Below, piece by piece: positions 7,852 through 15,840 of a DNA stretch of 21,323 nucleotides. The notes below the pieces were generated by a model. It made no database searches. It was given only the letters and a program-made list of their open reading frames with translations, and was not told where the DNA came from. Within the stretch, counting starts at the first letter, position 1. Every line of letters starts with the position of its first letter. The DNA is taken from contig JAILCJ010000187.1 of assembly GCA_024680445.1 (NCBI GenBank), forward strand, positions 1-21,323, read 5' to 3'. This stretch comes from Campylobacter sp. (GTDB taxonomy: Bacteria; Campylobacterota; Campylobacteria; Campylobacterales; Campylobacteraceae). The translations under genes and the position numbers were made by a program.

Positions 7852-9086
7852 AACTTTTTAAAAAACTAAAAGAAAGGTTGATTTTTCTTTTAGTGTTAAT
7901 TTTGATTTTTGGCATAAATTTGCTTTATGAATACCAAAAATATTGCGAATTTATGGATCTTGGCGAACAAAATTTAAAGGCAAAAATCGAGCAAGTTTAT
8001 ACAAAAGAAAAAAATGGCAAAAAATACTCTGTTTTGCGTTTGGACGCAGGAGATTTTAAATTTTATAGCACTTCAAGGGCTTTAAATAAATTTCATAAAA
8101 ACGAGTTTGTAAATGTGCTTGTGCAAAATTTAGATGTCAAATTTACTCACTATCTTTCAAAAAGTTTTTTTATGCCAGCTTTTGATATCGATAAAATCAA
8201 GAGCGAAAATTTAAGCACTAGCGATAAAATAGCACAAAAAATTTACGCCCAACACGAGGGTGAAAAAATGGGAAATTTTTTCGCCGCACTTTTTTTGGCA
8301 AAGCCGATTATGCGGGAGCTTAGAGACGATATAATGCATCTTGGAGTAAGCCACTTGGTTGCTATAAGCGGTTATCATTTAGGCGTGATAATGAGTTTTG
8401 TATTTTTCGTTTTTGCTCCGATTTTTAAAGCCATAAATTCCAAATTTTATCCATGGAGAAATTTCAAATTTGATACTTTTGTTTTGGCTTTTTTTATAGG
8501 GACGATGTATCTTTTCTTGCTTGGTTTGGTACCTAGCTTTTTAAGAGCCCTTAGCATGGGGATTTTTGGCTTTGTTTTGCTTTGTCGTGGGATAAAAATT
8601 CTTAGTTTTGAAACGCTTTTTATGGTTTATAGCATTTGCGTTGCGTTTTTTCCGCATTTGCTTTTTAGCCTTGGCTTTTATTTTTCTTGTTTTGGTGTGT
8701 TTTTTATCTATGTTTATGTGTTGCATTTTGGAGATAAATTTAACTATTTTTGGCATGGAATTTTTTTAAATTTATATGTGTTTTTTGCGATGCAAGTGGC
8801 GGTAACTTACTTTTTTCCGCTTATTACGCCAACTCAATTTTTTGTGCTGGTGGCAAATTATATTTTTGTGATATTTTATCCGCTTAGTTTTGTTTTACAT
8901 TTGTTTGGCTGGGGTGGAATTTTTGATGAAATTTTGCTAAAAATTTTAGAATTCCGCTTGCCTTCTTGGCAATTTCATATAAGCACTTGGTATTTTGTTT
9001 GCTTTAATATTTTGGCACTTTTTGGGGCGAAATTTCGTTTTATAGCCTTGATAGTGCCGATATTTGGTGTGTTGTGTTTTATTTGA
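7848..9086 (+). CDS. comEC: ComEC/Rec2-family competence membrane protein, short form
   Basis: Inner-membrane channel protein for DNA uptake. It has an N-terminal transmembrane helix, then a small soluble region (about residues 30-140) like the OB-fold part of ComEC. The competence domain follows with HLVAISGYHLG, FLLGLVPSFLRALSMG and many hydrophobic helices. At 412 aa it ends after the membrane domain and lacks the metallo-beta-lactamase-like domain of ComEC from other bacteria. The short form is, to my knowledge, usual in Campylobacterota. The start is GTG at 7848, in a GTGA overlap with the dnaB stop. The ribosome binding site is weak, so coupling to dnaB translation is likely. The 3' end overlaps the convergent yihY-like gene by 8 nt. 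Confidence 0.83.
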   Translation: MKLFKKLKERLIFLLVLILIFGINLLYEYQKYCEFMDLGEQNLKAKIEQVYTKEKNGKKYSVLRLDAGDFKFYSTSRALNKFHKNEFVNVLVQNLDVKFTHYLSKSFFMPAFDIDKIKSENLSTSDKIAQKIYAQHEGEKMGNFFAALFLAKPIMRELRDDIMHLGVSHLVAISGYHLGVIMSFVFFVFAPIFKAINSKFYPWRNFKFDTFVLAFFIGTMYLFLLGLVPSFLRALSMGIFGFVLLCRGIKILSFETLFMVYSICVAFFPHLLFSLGFYFSCFGVFFIYVYVLHFGDKFNYFWHGIFLNLYVFFAMQVAVTYFFPLITPTQFFVLVANYIFVIFYPLSFVLHLFGWGGIFDEILLKILEFRLPSWQFHISTWYFVCFNILALFGAKFRFIALIVPIFGVLCFI

Positions 9087-9855
9087 GTTCTAAAATTTTG
9101 TAAATTTTTAAGCCATACAAAAAGATAAGCCACGAGATATAAACCCATAAAAAGAACAAAAGCATTATAGAAAACGAGCCATAAATGCTAAGATAGGTTT
9201 TGTTATAAAAAACATAATAAACAAAAATTTGCTTGCCAAACCACCACGCCAAAGACGAGATAAACGAGCTAATCACGGCATTTTTAAAGCTAGTGTCTTT
9301 GCTGGTTGAGAAAAAATACATTAAACAAAAAATACTCCAAACTATGAAATATGGGAAAATACTTATGATATTTATCCAGCTTGTGTAAACGCTGTAATTT
9401 AGCATATTTTGTATGAAATTTGATAGCCACAAACTAAATGAAACGCCTATGGGAGCTAAGAAAATAAAACTTAGATAAAAACCAAGCGAGTTTAAAAAAC
9501 TTCTCTCCCTTGCAAGCATGATTTTGCTGATGATGTATTCATAATCGCTAAAAAACATTTTTGATGTAAAGATAACGGCTATTATGCTAAAAATGTTTAG
9601 TCCAACGCTATTTTGCAAAAAATTTTCTATGTGAGCGACTATGATTTCTTGGTGAGAGGGTATGAGAGCTGAAAAGATAAAATCTTTAAGTCTTGTGTAG
9701 TAAATGTTAAAAATTTCAAGCTTTGTAAAAAGCCAAAAACTTAAAAGCAAAATGGGGATAAAAGCCATTATGGTATGAAAACTAAGGCTTGATGCGTAGT
9801 GCATCAGCCTTTCGTCATAGATAAATTTAAAGCCGTTTTTTAGCTTTGTTTTCAT
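9079..9855 (-). CDS. YihY/BrkB (UPF0761) family inner-membrane protein
   Basis: A 258-residue polytopic membrane protein. The opening segment, with YDERLMHYASSLSFHTIMAFIPILLL, matches the YihY/BrkB family hallmark (a short soluble N-terminus, then 'ASSLSFxTxxAxxPxL'). About six hydrophobic segments follow, with the late GSFSIMLLFFLWVYISWLIFLYG that is also typical. The family was once misnamed ribonuclease BN; its function is unknown, and transport or envelope roles have been suggested. The ATG at 9855 directly follows the stop of the upstream PgbA-like gene (TAAATG) without a clear ribosome binding site of its own, so coupled translation is likely. Confidence 0.85.
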   Translation of the reverse strand: MKTKLKNGFKFIYDERLMHYASSLSFHTIMAFIPILLLSFWLFTKLEIFNIYYTRLKDFIFSALIPSHQEIIVAHIENFLQNSVGLNIFSIIAVIFTSKMFFSDYEYIISKIMLARERSFLNSLGFYLSFIFLAPIGVSFSLWLSNFIQNMLNYSVYTSWINIISIFPYFIVWSIFCLMYFFSTSKDTSFKNAVISSFISSLAWWFGKQIFVYYVFYNKTYLSIYGSFSIMLLFFLWVYISWLIFLYGLKIYKILELK

Positions 9856-10575
9856 TTAGTTTTCAAGTAAATTTAAATAGTGTGCGTCATAATCGCTGAT
9901 ATGTTCGCTACTAAATTTGTAAAAAATAGTGTCTATATCGCGAACTCTGGTGAAAAATGGTAATTGATAATGCTCAACATCGCCGGTTTTAAATTCTTTT
10001 AAAACTTTAAAACTTTGGCAGTCTGCAAAAACGCCTTTTTGGTGCATGGCGATAAAGATAAGTCCGGCTGCACTTTTTGAACACATTTGGCGGAAGTCTT
10101 CACGGCTAGGATTTGGTTTGTAGTTATAGCTTAGATGAGCACCGACAATATCAGGGTGTATGAAATTTATATTTCTAAAAGCAGATAAAACTTCTTCATA
10201 AATTTCTTTGTTAGGCACAACTATGAGTGCTCTATGATAAAGATAGTTTAGTATAACCATATCATTTGTTTGCGGTGCGACGCCCGGTATAGGCAAAGCT
10301 GGTTGTTCAAGGGTGTTAAAAACTTCAAATCTTAGCTTGGCAAAACCACCAAATTTAGAAATAACACTAACACGAGCTATGATAGAACTATCGCTAAAAT
10401 CAAATTTATGTACGACTACTCCACTACTACCAACTACGATATCAGGGCTATCAACTATGGTTGCTGTTGCGTCATCATCGATACTAATGATAGGGGTTTT
10501 GTACTCTTTTAAGTTAAATTCTGCCCCAAAAGCCAAGCTAAACATTAAGCCTACTAAGAAAATTATTTTTTTCAA
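9856..10575 (-). CDS. Secreted protein with PgbA_N-like domain (plasminogen-binding protein PgbA-like)
   Basis: A 239-residue exported protein with signal peptide MKKIIFLVGLMFSLAFGA, probably cut before or after AEF. The mature part resembles the N-terminal domain of H. pylori PgbA: GSSGVVVHKFD, SIIARVSVIS, AKLRFEVFNTLEQPALP, NDMVILNYLYHRALIVVPN, and INFIHPDIVGAHL. Two cysteines (in RQMCSKSAAG and FADCQSF) could form a disulphide. It lacks the long Lys/Glu-rich C-terminal region of PgbA, so plasminogen binding should not be assumed. The start is TTG at 10575, with AAGGAGA at 10583-10589 and a spacer of 7 nt. It is first in a two-gene minus operon and divergent from the M23 peptidase. In H. 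pylori pgbA (HP0508) also lies close to csd3 (HP0506). Confidence 0.65.
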   Translation of the reverse strand: MKKIIFLVGLMFSLAFGAEFNLKEYKTPIISIDDDATATIVDSPDIVVGSSGVVVHKFDFSDSSIIARVSVISKFGGFAKLRFEVFNTLEQPALPIPGVAPQTNDMVILNYLYHRALIVVPNKEIYEEVLSAFRNINFIHPDIVGAHLSYNYKPNPSREDFRQMCSKSAAGLIFIAMHQKGVFADCQSFKVLKEFKTGDVEHYQLPFFTRVRDIDTIFYKFSSEHISDYDAHYLNLLEN

Positions 10576-10605
10576 AATTACTTCTCCTTAAAAATTTTTC
10601 GACAG

Positions 10606-10611
10606 ATTATA
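10606..10611 (-). promoter_or_regulatory. Candidate -10 element (TATAAT) for the PgbA-like gene
   Basis: Read on the minus strand this is a perfect TATAAT. It lies 16 nt upstream of the ribosome binding site AAGGAGA (10583-10589), which leaves a short leader. The divergent gap is 113 nt and also has to hold the M23 gene promoter. Confidence 0.6.
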
Positions 10612-10688
10612 GCTTAAAAAGCTTTATTTTTTGCAAAATGTAAGAATTTTTTTAGTAATATATGCGAATTATTTTTTTAAGGATATTG

Positions 10689-11867
10689 ATGTTTAGGGCG
10701 TTTATCTTATCGACCTTATTATTGTTAAATTTATATGCTGCAAAAACAAACACAAGCGTACAGTATCTTAACTGGGAAAATGGTGTTTCGTTTTTGGGCT
10801 TTTTAGAGAAAAATAAAATTCCTTTGTCGCTTTTTTATAATCTTAACAGTGAAGATCAAGAGTTAGTAGCTGAAATAAATGCTGGTATGTCTTATCAGGT
10901 TTTGCAAGATAAAGAAGGCAAAATTAGACAAATTCTTATACCTATCAGCGATGAGTTGCAAATTCATATTTACAAAGATAATGACGAAAAATACAAGCTA
11001 AATTTTACGCCTATTTCATACCAAACTCGTGATGCTGTGTTAAATATAGAAGTCAAACGTTCTATAACCGAAGATATCTTTGAGCATACCGGTTCTATGG
11101 GACTTGCCATGTCTTTTATAGACGCTTTTAAAAGCAATGATCAAGTCAATGTCAAAAAGGTTCAAAAAGGCGATAGAATAGTTATGATTTATACCCAAAA
11201 GATTCGTATGGGACGAAATTTTGGCACACCAGAAGTGTATTCGGCGGCTTATGAAAGTCGTGGCAAACTTCACACAATGTATAAATTCGAAAACAAATTT
11301 TATGATAAAACCGGCAAACACCATGATAAATTTTTGCTCGTTCGTCCTTTATCAAGTGCTCGTGTAACCTCGCCTTTTACTCTTAAAAGATTTCATCCTA
11401 TACTTCGCAGATATAGGGCACATTTGGGTGTGGATTATGGAGCGCCAAAAGGCACACCAGTTCGTTCGGCAGGGGACGGCAGAATCAAATTTGTTGGATA
11501 TAAAAATGGCTTTGGTAAAACCGTTATCATTTCGCATGCTGGCGGTTATGAGACATTATACGCTCACTTAAATGGCTATGCTAAGGGTATAAAAAGCGGA
11601 CAAAGCATAAAACAAGGCAAACTTATAGCCTATGTTGGTAGTAGCGGTATGAGTACTGGACCGCATTTGCATTTTGGACTTTATAAAAACAAAAAACCTA
11701 TAAATCCAGCTGGTGCTTTAAAAATAGTAAAAAGTATTTTTCAAGGTAAAAATGGCAAGAAATTTAAAGCTGACATGGCAAAATACAATAAAATCATAAA
11801 AGATGCTATCGATAATAATACGAGTGTCCCTAAACAAGAGAGTTTTGAAAATATTGTAAAATTTTAG
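10689..11867 (+). CDS. pgp3: M23 (LytM) peptidoglycan endopeptidase, Csd3/Pgp3-like
   Basis: Periplasmic zinc hydrolase acting on peptidoglycan cross-links. The Csd3/Pgp3 group has DD-endopeptidase and DD-carboxypeptidase activity and is needed for helical cell shape. The 392-residue chain has a signal peptide (MFRAFILSTLLLLNLYA), an N-terminal region (about 20-225) like the inhibitory domain of Csd3, and a LytM domain (about 226-350). The zinc motifs are H245-x3-D249 (HLGVDYG) and HLH at 326-328 (GPHLHFG). A basic tail follows. The start is ATG at 10689, with AAGGA at 10679-10683 and a spacer of 5 nt. The longer frame from 10662 would put nine residues before the signal peptide and has no ribosome binding site. 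It is followed closely by mgtE. Confidence 0.82.
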   Translation: MFRAFILSTLLLLNLYAAKTNTSVQYLNWENGVSFLGFLEKNKIPLSLFYNLNSEDQELVAEINAGMSYQVLQDKEGKIRQILIPISDELQIHIYKDNDEKYKLNFTPISYQTRDAVLNIEVKRSITEDIFEHTGSMGLAMSFIDAFKSNDQVNVKKVQKGDRIVMIYTQKIRMGRNFGTPEVYSAAYESRGKLHTMYKFENKFYDKTGKHHDKFLLVRPLSSARVTSPFTLKRFHPILRRYRAHLGVDYGAPKGTPVRSAGDGRIKFVGYKNGFGKTVIISHAGGYETLYAHLNGYAKGIKSGQSIKQGKLIAYVGSSGMSTGPHLHFGLYKNKKPINPAGALKIVKSIFQGKNGKKFKADMAKYNKIIKDAIDNNTSVPKQESFENIVKF

Positions 11868-11885
11868 TTGTTCGTAGGAGTGGGT

Positions 11886-13250
11886 ATGAATGAAGAACTT
11901 AACGAAGCCAAAGAACTTATAGAAACGCACTTAGACGAAAGTAGTGATAAAGAATTAACCGCCACTGATTTAGCGCAACAGTTAAAAACCATAAAGCAAC
12001 ACGACGAGGATTTGTATTCGAGCTATCTTGAACAGCTTGATCCTGAAAGCCTTGGCGATGTGGCAATGGAGCTACCAGAGAGCTTACTAAAAGATGTCAT
12101 CGAAACCTTGCCTAGCAAAAAAATCGTCGAGGCTATCGAAGAACTAGAAAGTGATGACGCTACTGATTTGCTTCAATCTATCGAAGAAATCGATAAAAAC
12201 AAGGCAACCGAGCTTTTTAATAAACTTGACAAAGACGATCAAAACGAAATTTCACTTCTTAGAAAATACGACGACGACGAAGCCGGTGCCCATATGCAAA
12301 TCGAGCTTTTTTGGGCGAGAAAAGATGAAGTAACAGAAGAAGTAGTTTCAAGGCTTAGACGACTAAAAGACGAAGGGGAGCTTGAAAATGTCTCTCAACT
12401 TTTTATCGTAAATCGTGATAGAACGCTTAAATTTGTAATCCCGCTTGAAGAATTGATACTTTTTGATTTTTCAAAAACTCTTGCAGAAAATATGCAAAAA
12501 CGAGATAGCGAAAAATTTACCCCTCACTTTGCCAAAGATAGCGATGATATCCAAGATGTCGTTAGCATGGTGCAAGACCATGACCTTATGGTTATCCCGA
12601 TAGTCGATGATAAAGGCGTTTTGCTTGGACGAATCACGGCTGATGACGTGCATGACTTCATAGAAGAAAGTGCGACAGAACAAATTTATAGCATGGCTGG
12701 TGTTGATGATGATGCCGAAGAAGAAAGCACTCTTGTAGGTGCTGGCAAGGCAAGAGCATTTTGGTTACTCATAAATCTCACAACCGCTATCATTAGTTCT
12801 ACTATCGTTGGGCTTTTTGATGAAACCATAGCTTCTTATGTTGCCCTTGCCGTGCTTATGCCTATCGTTGCGTCCATGGGCGGTAACACCGGCACACAAG
12901 CACTTGCCGTAACCGTTAGACGCATAAGCCTTGGCGAGATAGAATTTAAAGACGCAAAGCGAGTTTTGCAACGCGAGGTTAGCATTTCGCTTATAAATGG
13001 CTTGATTTTTGGTTTTGTCATGGGGGTGATAGCTTGGATCTGGTTTGCTAAACCGCTTCTTGGCGTGGTTATAGCAACGAGTATGTTAATAAATTTGTGT
13101 TTAGCAGGATTTTTTGGCACGATTATACCGCTTACACTTAAAAAATTTGATATTGACCCAGCCGTTGGTTCATCTGTCGTGCTTACAACTTTTACTGATT
13201 GTATTGGATTTTTTAGCTTTTTAGGACTTGCAAAATGGATACTATTATAA
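11886..13250 (+). CDS. mgtE: Magnesium transporter MgtE
   Basis: Homodimeric Mg2+ channel of the inner membrane. The 454-residue chain has an acidic helical N-domain (to about 130, with repeated EELESDDATDLLQSIEEID-type stretches), two CBS domains (about 135-255, including MVIPIVDDKGVLLGRITADDV), an acidic linker (DDDAEEEST), and a five-helix pore domain. The pore signature MPIVASMGGNTGTQ starts at residue 325. The late DPAVGSSVVLTTFTDCIGF contains the aspartate in the last helix that lines the pore in T. thermophilus MgtE. The start is ATG at 11886 with TAGGAG at 11875-11880; the TTG at 11868 touching the previous stop is rejected. Only 18 nt separate it from the M23 gene, so there is no room for an Mg2+ riboswitch. 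Confidence 0.92.
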   Translation: MNEELNEAKELIETHLDESSDKELTATDLAQQLKTIKQHDEDLYSSYLEQLDPESLGDVAMELPESLLKDVIETLPSKKIVEAIEELESDDATDLLQSIEEIDKNKATELFNKLDKDDQNEISLLRKYDDDEAGAHMQIELFWARKDEVTEEVVSRLRRLKDEGELENVSQLFIVNRDRTLKFVIPLEELILFDFSKTLAENMQKRDSEKFTPHFAKDSDDIQDVVSMVQDHDLMVIPIVDDKGVLLGRITADDVHDFIEESATEQIYSMAGVDDDAEEESTLVGAGKARAFWLLINLTTAIISSTIVGLFDETIASYVALAVLMPIVASMGGNTGTQALAVTVRRISLGEIEFKDAKRVLQREVSISLINGLIFGFVMGVIAWIWFAKPLLGVVIATSMLINLCLAGFFGTIIPLTLKKFDIDPAVGSSVVLTTFTDCIGFFSFLGLAKWILL

Positions 13251-13831
13251 GTGATATTTGTGTAAAACCGCTTGGTGAAGGTAAATATTTAAAACCTTTT
13301 CGTCTTGAATTTAATCAAGATGGCATTAAGCGAGATTGGGAGTGCGTAAAGGCGATGAGTAGCGTTTCTGCCTTGCTTTATCATAAGCAAAAAGACGCAT
13401 TTTTATTTGTCAAGCAGTTTCGCCCAGCCGTTTGGTACACCCAACAACAAGAGGGGCTTATAAGCAAGGAGTCCGGCTTTACTTACGAGCTTTGTGCAGG
13501 GCTTTTAGATAAGGGCATAAGTGAATTTGAAACGATAAAAGAAGAATGCATAGAAGAGTGCGGTTATAAGCCAAAAAATTTAACTCGTATCACTATGACT
13601 TATGGTTCGCTTGGTTTTGGGGGCAATACGCAAATAATGTTTTACGCGCCTATCGATGAAAGTATGCGTGTCGGCGAGGGCGGCGGTATAAAGGGACAAG
13701 AAAAAATAGAACTGGTTTTCATTTCGCGTAAAAAAATGCGTGATTTTGTTTTTGACGAGAGCAAACCAAAGGGCTTTGGCTTGTTGTTTGCATATTTTTG
13801 GTGGATGGATAAATTTCACAAAGATTTTTAA
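13235..13831 (+). CDS. Nudix hydrolase, NUDT14-like (UDP-sugar diphosphatase type)
   Basis: A 198-residue Nudix protein. The Nudix box spans about residues 89-111 (GLLDKGISEF...KEECIEECGY) and keeps the Glu-Glu-x-x-Glu-Glu metal ligands, but the usual Arg is replaced. Preceding FTYELCAGL and following TYGSLGFGGNTQIMFYAP and RVGEGGG correspond, as I recall it, to human NUDT14, a UDP-sugar diphosphatase (YELCAGL, a KE..EECGY box, Q.MFY, R.G.GGG). Hydrolysis of nucleoside diphosphate sugars is therefore the best guess; ADP-ribose is an alternative. The ATG at 13235 lies inside the end of mgtE (16-nt overlap), with AGGA at 13223-13226, so the two are translated together. terC follows 14 nt later. 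Confidence 0.85.
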   Translation: MDTIISDICVKPLGEGKYLKPFRLEFNQDGIKRDWECVKAMSSVSALLYHKQKDAFLFVKQFRPAVWYTQQQEGLISKESGFTYELCAGLLDKGISEFETIKEECIEECGYKPKNLTRITMTYGSLGFGGNTQIMFYAPIDESMRVGEGGGIKGQEKIELVFISRKKMRDFVFDESKPKGFGLLFAYFWWMDKFHKDF

Positions 13832-13845
13832 TACAAGGATAAAAT

Positions 13846-14835
13846 TTGCCACATTTACATTCGTTTTCACAAACTTTTATAGTTTTTTTGATTTTTATAG
13901 TTGTCGCCTTTGTGATAGACTTTATGGCTCATAAAAAAGATGAGGTCATAGGGCTAAAAAGTGCGATAAATTTTTCTATCTTTTGGATAGTGGTGTCACT
14001 GGCTTTTGGGCTTTACCTTTACTTTGCCGAGGGCGAGGAATTTGCGAGTTTGTATCTAGCAGGTTATGCCCTAGAAAAGGCACTTTCGGTTGATAATCTT
14101 TTTGTTATGATGGCTATATTTAAGTGGTTTAGCATACCAGAAATTTATCGCCATAGGGTGCTGTATTTTGGCATTTTGGGTGCGATAGTTTTCCGCTTGA
14201 TTTTTGTTTTGATAGGTGCTTCGCTTATGGCTATGAGTCATTATGTTCAAATTCTTTTTGCTATCATTATCGCCTACACAGCGATTTTAATGTTAAAAGG
14301 CAATGAAGAAAAAGACGATGAGGATTATTCAAAACACCTTGCTTACCGTGCAGTTTATAGATTTTTCCCAGTTTTTCCACGTTTGGTAGAAAATAAATTT
14401 TTCATCACTAGGACTTTTTTAAATAATGTTTTAAAAGAAGATGTCGTTAAAAAAGGTTTTTTAGTTGCCACTCCGCTTTTTTTATGCCTTTGCGTAATCG
14501 AGCTTAGCGATGTGATGTTTGCCTTCGATAGCGTTCCAGCCGTCATTGCCATATCAAAAGAACCGCTTATAGTGTATTCGGCTATGATGTTTGCCATACT
14601 TGGACTAAGAACGCTTTATTTCGTGCTTGAAGCCTTGAAGAACTACCTTATACACCTTGAAAAAGCAGTCATTATCTTACTCTTTTTTATAGCCTTTAAA
14701 CTTTTGATGAGTGCTAGCTTGCATTTGTTTGGTTATGGTTTCGAGATATCTGCGAATCTTTCACTTCTAATCGTTCTTGGCGTCCTTGCTTGCGGTGTTA
14801 TAGCAAGTTTTATTTTTAAAGAAAAACAAGATTGA
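13846..14835 (+). CDS. TerC/Alx-family integral membrane protein
   Basis: A 329-residue polytopic membrane protein. The first TerC hallmark is ALEKALSVDNLFV (A75 onward, with E77 and D83). The second is ELSDVMFAFDSVPAVIAISKE (E219, D222, D228). These acidic residues in the membrane are the presumed metal-binding sites. TerC/Alx proteins are linked to manganese export, metal loading of exported enzymes, and tellurite resistance; none of these can be chosen from sequence. The start is TTG at 13846 with AAGGA at 13835-13839. It is the last gene of the M23-mgtE-Nudix-terC run, followed by a hairpin at 14857-14888. No yybP-ykoY riboswitch fits in the 14-nt gap. Confidence 0.9.
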   Translation: MPHLHSFSQTFIVFLIFIVVAFVIDFMAHKKDEVIGLKSAINFSIFWIVVSLAFGLYLYFAEGEEFASLYLAGYALEKALSVDNLFVMMAIFKWFSIPEIYRHRVLYFGILGAIVFRLIFVLIGASLMAMSHYVQILFAIIIAYTAILMLKGNEEKDDEDYSKHLAYRAVYRFFPVFPRLVENKFFITRTFLNNVLKEDVVKKGFLVATPLFLCLCVIELSDVMFAFDSVPAVIAISKEPLIVYSAMMFAILGLRTLYFVLEALKNYLIHLEKAVIILLFFIAFKLLMSASLHLFGYGFEISANLSLLIVLGVLACGVIASFIFKEKQD

Positions 14836-14856
14836 TCTAGTAAATTTTAAAATCAC

Positions 14857-14888
14857 AAAGTCCAAATTTGATATCAAATTTGGGCTTT
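14857..14888 (+). terminator. Hairpin built from two AAATTT palindromes, downstream of terC
   Basis: The centre is a perfect 22-bp palindrome (14862-14883) made of CAAATTTGAT (14863-14872) joined to ATCAAATTTG (14873-14882). It is flanked by AAAG (14857-14860) and CTTT (14885-14888) with a T-G wobble. The long stem lies 21 nt after the terC stop and is followed by an A/T-rich stretch (TTTAAATAATTATC), not a clean T-run. An intrinsic terminator is likely, though it may be bidirectional or weak. Confidence 0.55.
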
Positions 14889-14920
14889 AAATAATTATCT
14901 TTGCTTTTATCAAATTTGAT
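14863..14920. repeat. Three AAATTT-centred palindrome copies between terC and thiD
   Basis: CAAATTTGAT at 14863-14872, ATCAAATTTG at 14873-14882, and a full ATCAAATTTGAT at 14909-14920. The first two form the terC hairpin. Confidence 0.85.
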
Positions 14921-14999
14921 TTTTATAAAGCAAATTTTTATAAATTTTTGTGTCATAAAATTAAAAATTTGACTTAATATGGCTTTTAATTTTTATAAG

Positions 15000-15005
15000 T
15001 ATAAT
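15000..15005 (+). promoter_or_regulatory. Candidate -10 element (TATAAT) for thiD
   Basis: A perfect TATAAT preceded by T-rich DNA, with the ribosome binding site AAAAGGA at about 15020-15026 and the ATG at 15035. I see no TPP riboswitch (THI box) in the 199-nt leader gap. Confidence 0.6.
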
Positions 15006-15034
15006 TACGCCATTTTCTCAAAAAGGATATAAAA

Positions 15035-15817
15035 ATGAAAACAGCATTAAGCATAGCTGGTCTTGATCCTAGCGGTGGTGCGGGTTTGTTAGCTGATATC
15101 AAAGTTTTTGTCGCACACGGCGTTTATGCTATGGGAGTGCTTACGGCGACTACTTCGCAAAATACAAAAGGTCTTTACGGCATGGAGCTAATTTCGCCAG
15201 AAATGATAAGCAACGGCATAAAGGCGATTTTTGATGATATCAAAGTAAATGCCATTAAAATCGGCGTTGTGCCTAGCGTGGATATTATCAAGGCCGTGGC
15301 TGATAGCTTAAAAGCCTTGCCAGAGTGCCCAGAAGTGGTGCTTGATCCTGTAATGAGCTGTAAAAACGGCGATATTTGGTTAGAAGGCGAGAGCAAAAAG
15401 GCTATCGTCGAGCATCTTTTTCCACTTGCGAGTATCATCACTCCAAACCGCTTTGAAGCCAAAGAAATCACAGGCATTAGCATAAATTCGCTAGATGATG
15501 CCAAAAAAGCCTGCGAAAAATTACTAAGTTATGGCACAAAGGCTGTATATTTAAAAGCTGGCGATATAAATGGGGTTTCGCTTGATTTGTTTTATGATGG
15601 CAAAAATTTCGTGCTTTTAGATGAGTGCGAAAGACTTGAAACTATCCATACTCACGGCTCTGGATGTTCGCTTTCTAGTGCGATAGCGGCAAATATCGCA
15701 AAGGGCGATAGCTATATAGAGGCTGTTAAAAAAGCAAAAAATTATATTTTCAAAGCTATCAAAAACGCCGAAATTATCGGTGGCGGTTGCAATCCTATAA
15801 ATCACTTTATAAAATAA
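15035..15817 (+). CDS. thiD: Hydroxymethylpyrimidine/phosphomethylpyrimidine kinase ThiD
   Basis: Cytosolic ribokinase-fold enzyme that phosphorylates HMP and then HMP-P for thiamine synthesis. Visible motifs: IAGLDPSGGAGLLADIK at the N-terminus (substrate site, residues 7-23), VVLDPVMSCKNGD, ITPNRFEAKEITGI, and the anion-hole/catalytic segment HGSGCSLSSAIAANIAKG with C211. At 260 aa it is typical for stand-alone ThiD. The ATG at 15035 follows AAAAGGA at a good distance. No other thi gene is in the window, and it appears to be a single-gene unit with its own promoter and a downstream hairpin. Confidence 0.94.
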   Translation: MKTALSIAGLDPSGGAGLLADIKVFVAHGVYAMGVLTATTSQNTKGLYGMELISPEMISNGIKAIFDDIKVNAIKIGVVPSVDIIKAVADSLKALPECPEVVLDPVMSCKNGDIWLEGESKKAIVEHLFPLASIITPNRFEAKEITGISINSLDDAKKACEKLLSYGTKAVYLKAGDINGVSLDLFYDGKNFVLLDECERLETIHTHGSGCSLSSAIAANIAKGDSYIEAVKKAKNYIFKAIKNAEIIGGGCNPINHFIK

Positions 15818-15840
15818 ATCAAAGCCATTTCGCATTTTTT

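Noticed and set aside
11868..11885. Start of mgtE at TTG 11868
   Set aside because: It would place TAGGAG inside the gene and leave no ribosome binding site; the ATG at 11886 lies 5 nt after TAGGAG.
13832..13845. yybP-ykoY manganese riboswitch ahead of the TerC-family gene
   Set aside because: Only 14 nt separate it from the Nudix gene, too short for the riboswitch.
14836..15034. TPP riboswitch ahead of thiD
   Set aside because: No THI-box signature is visible; the gap holds palindromes and a plain -10 box.
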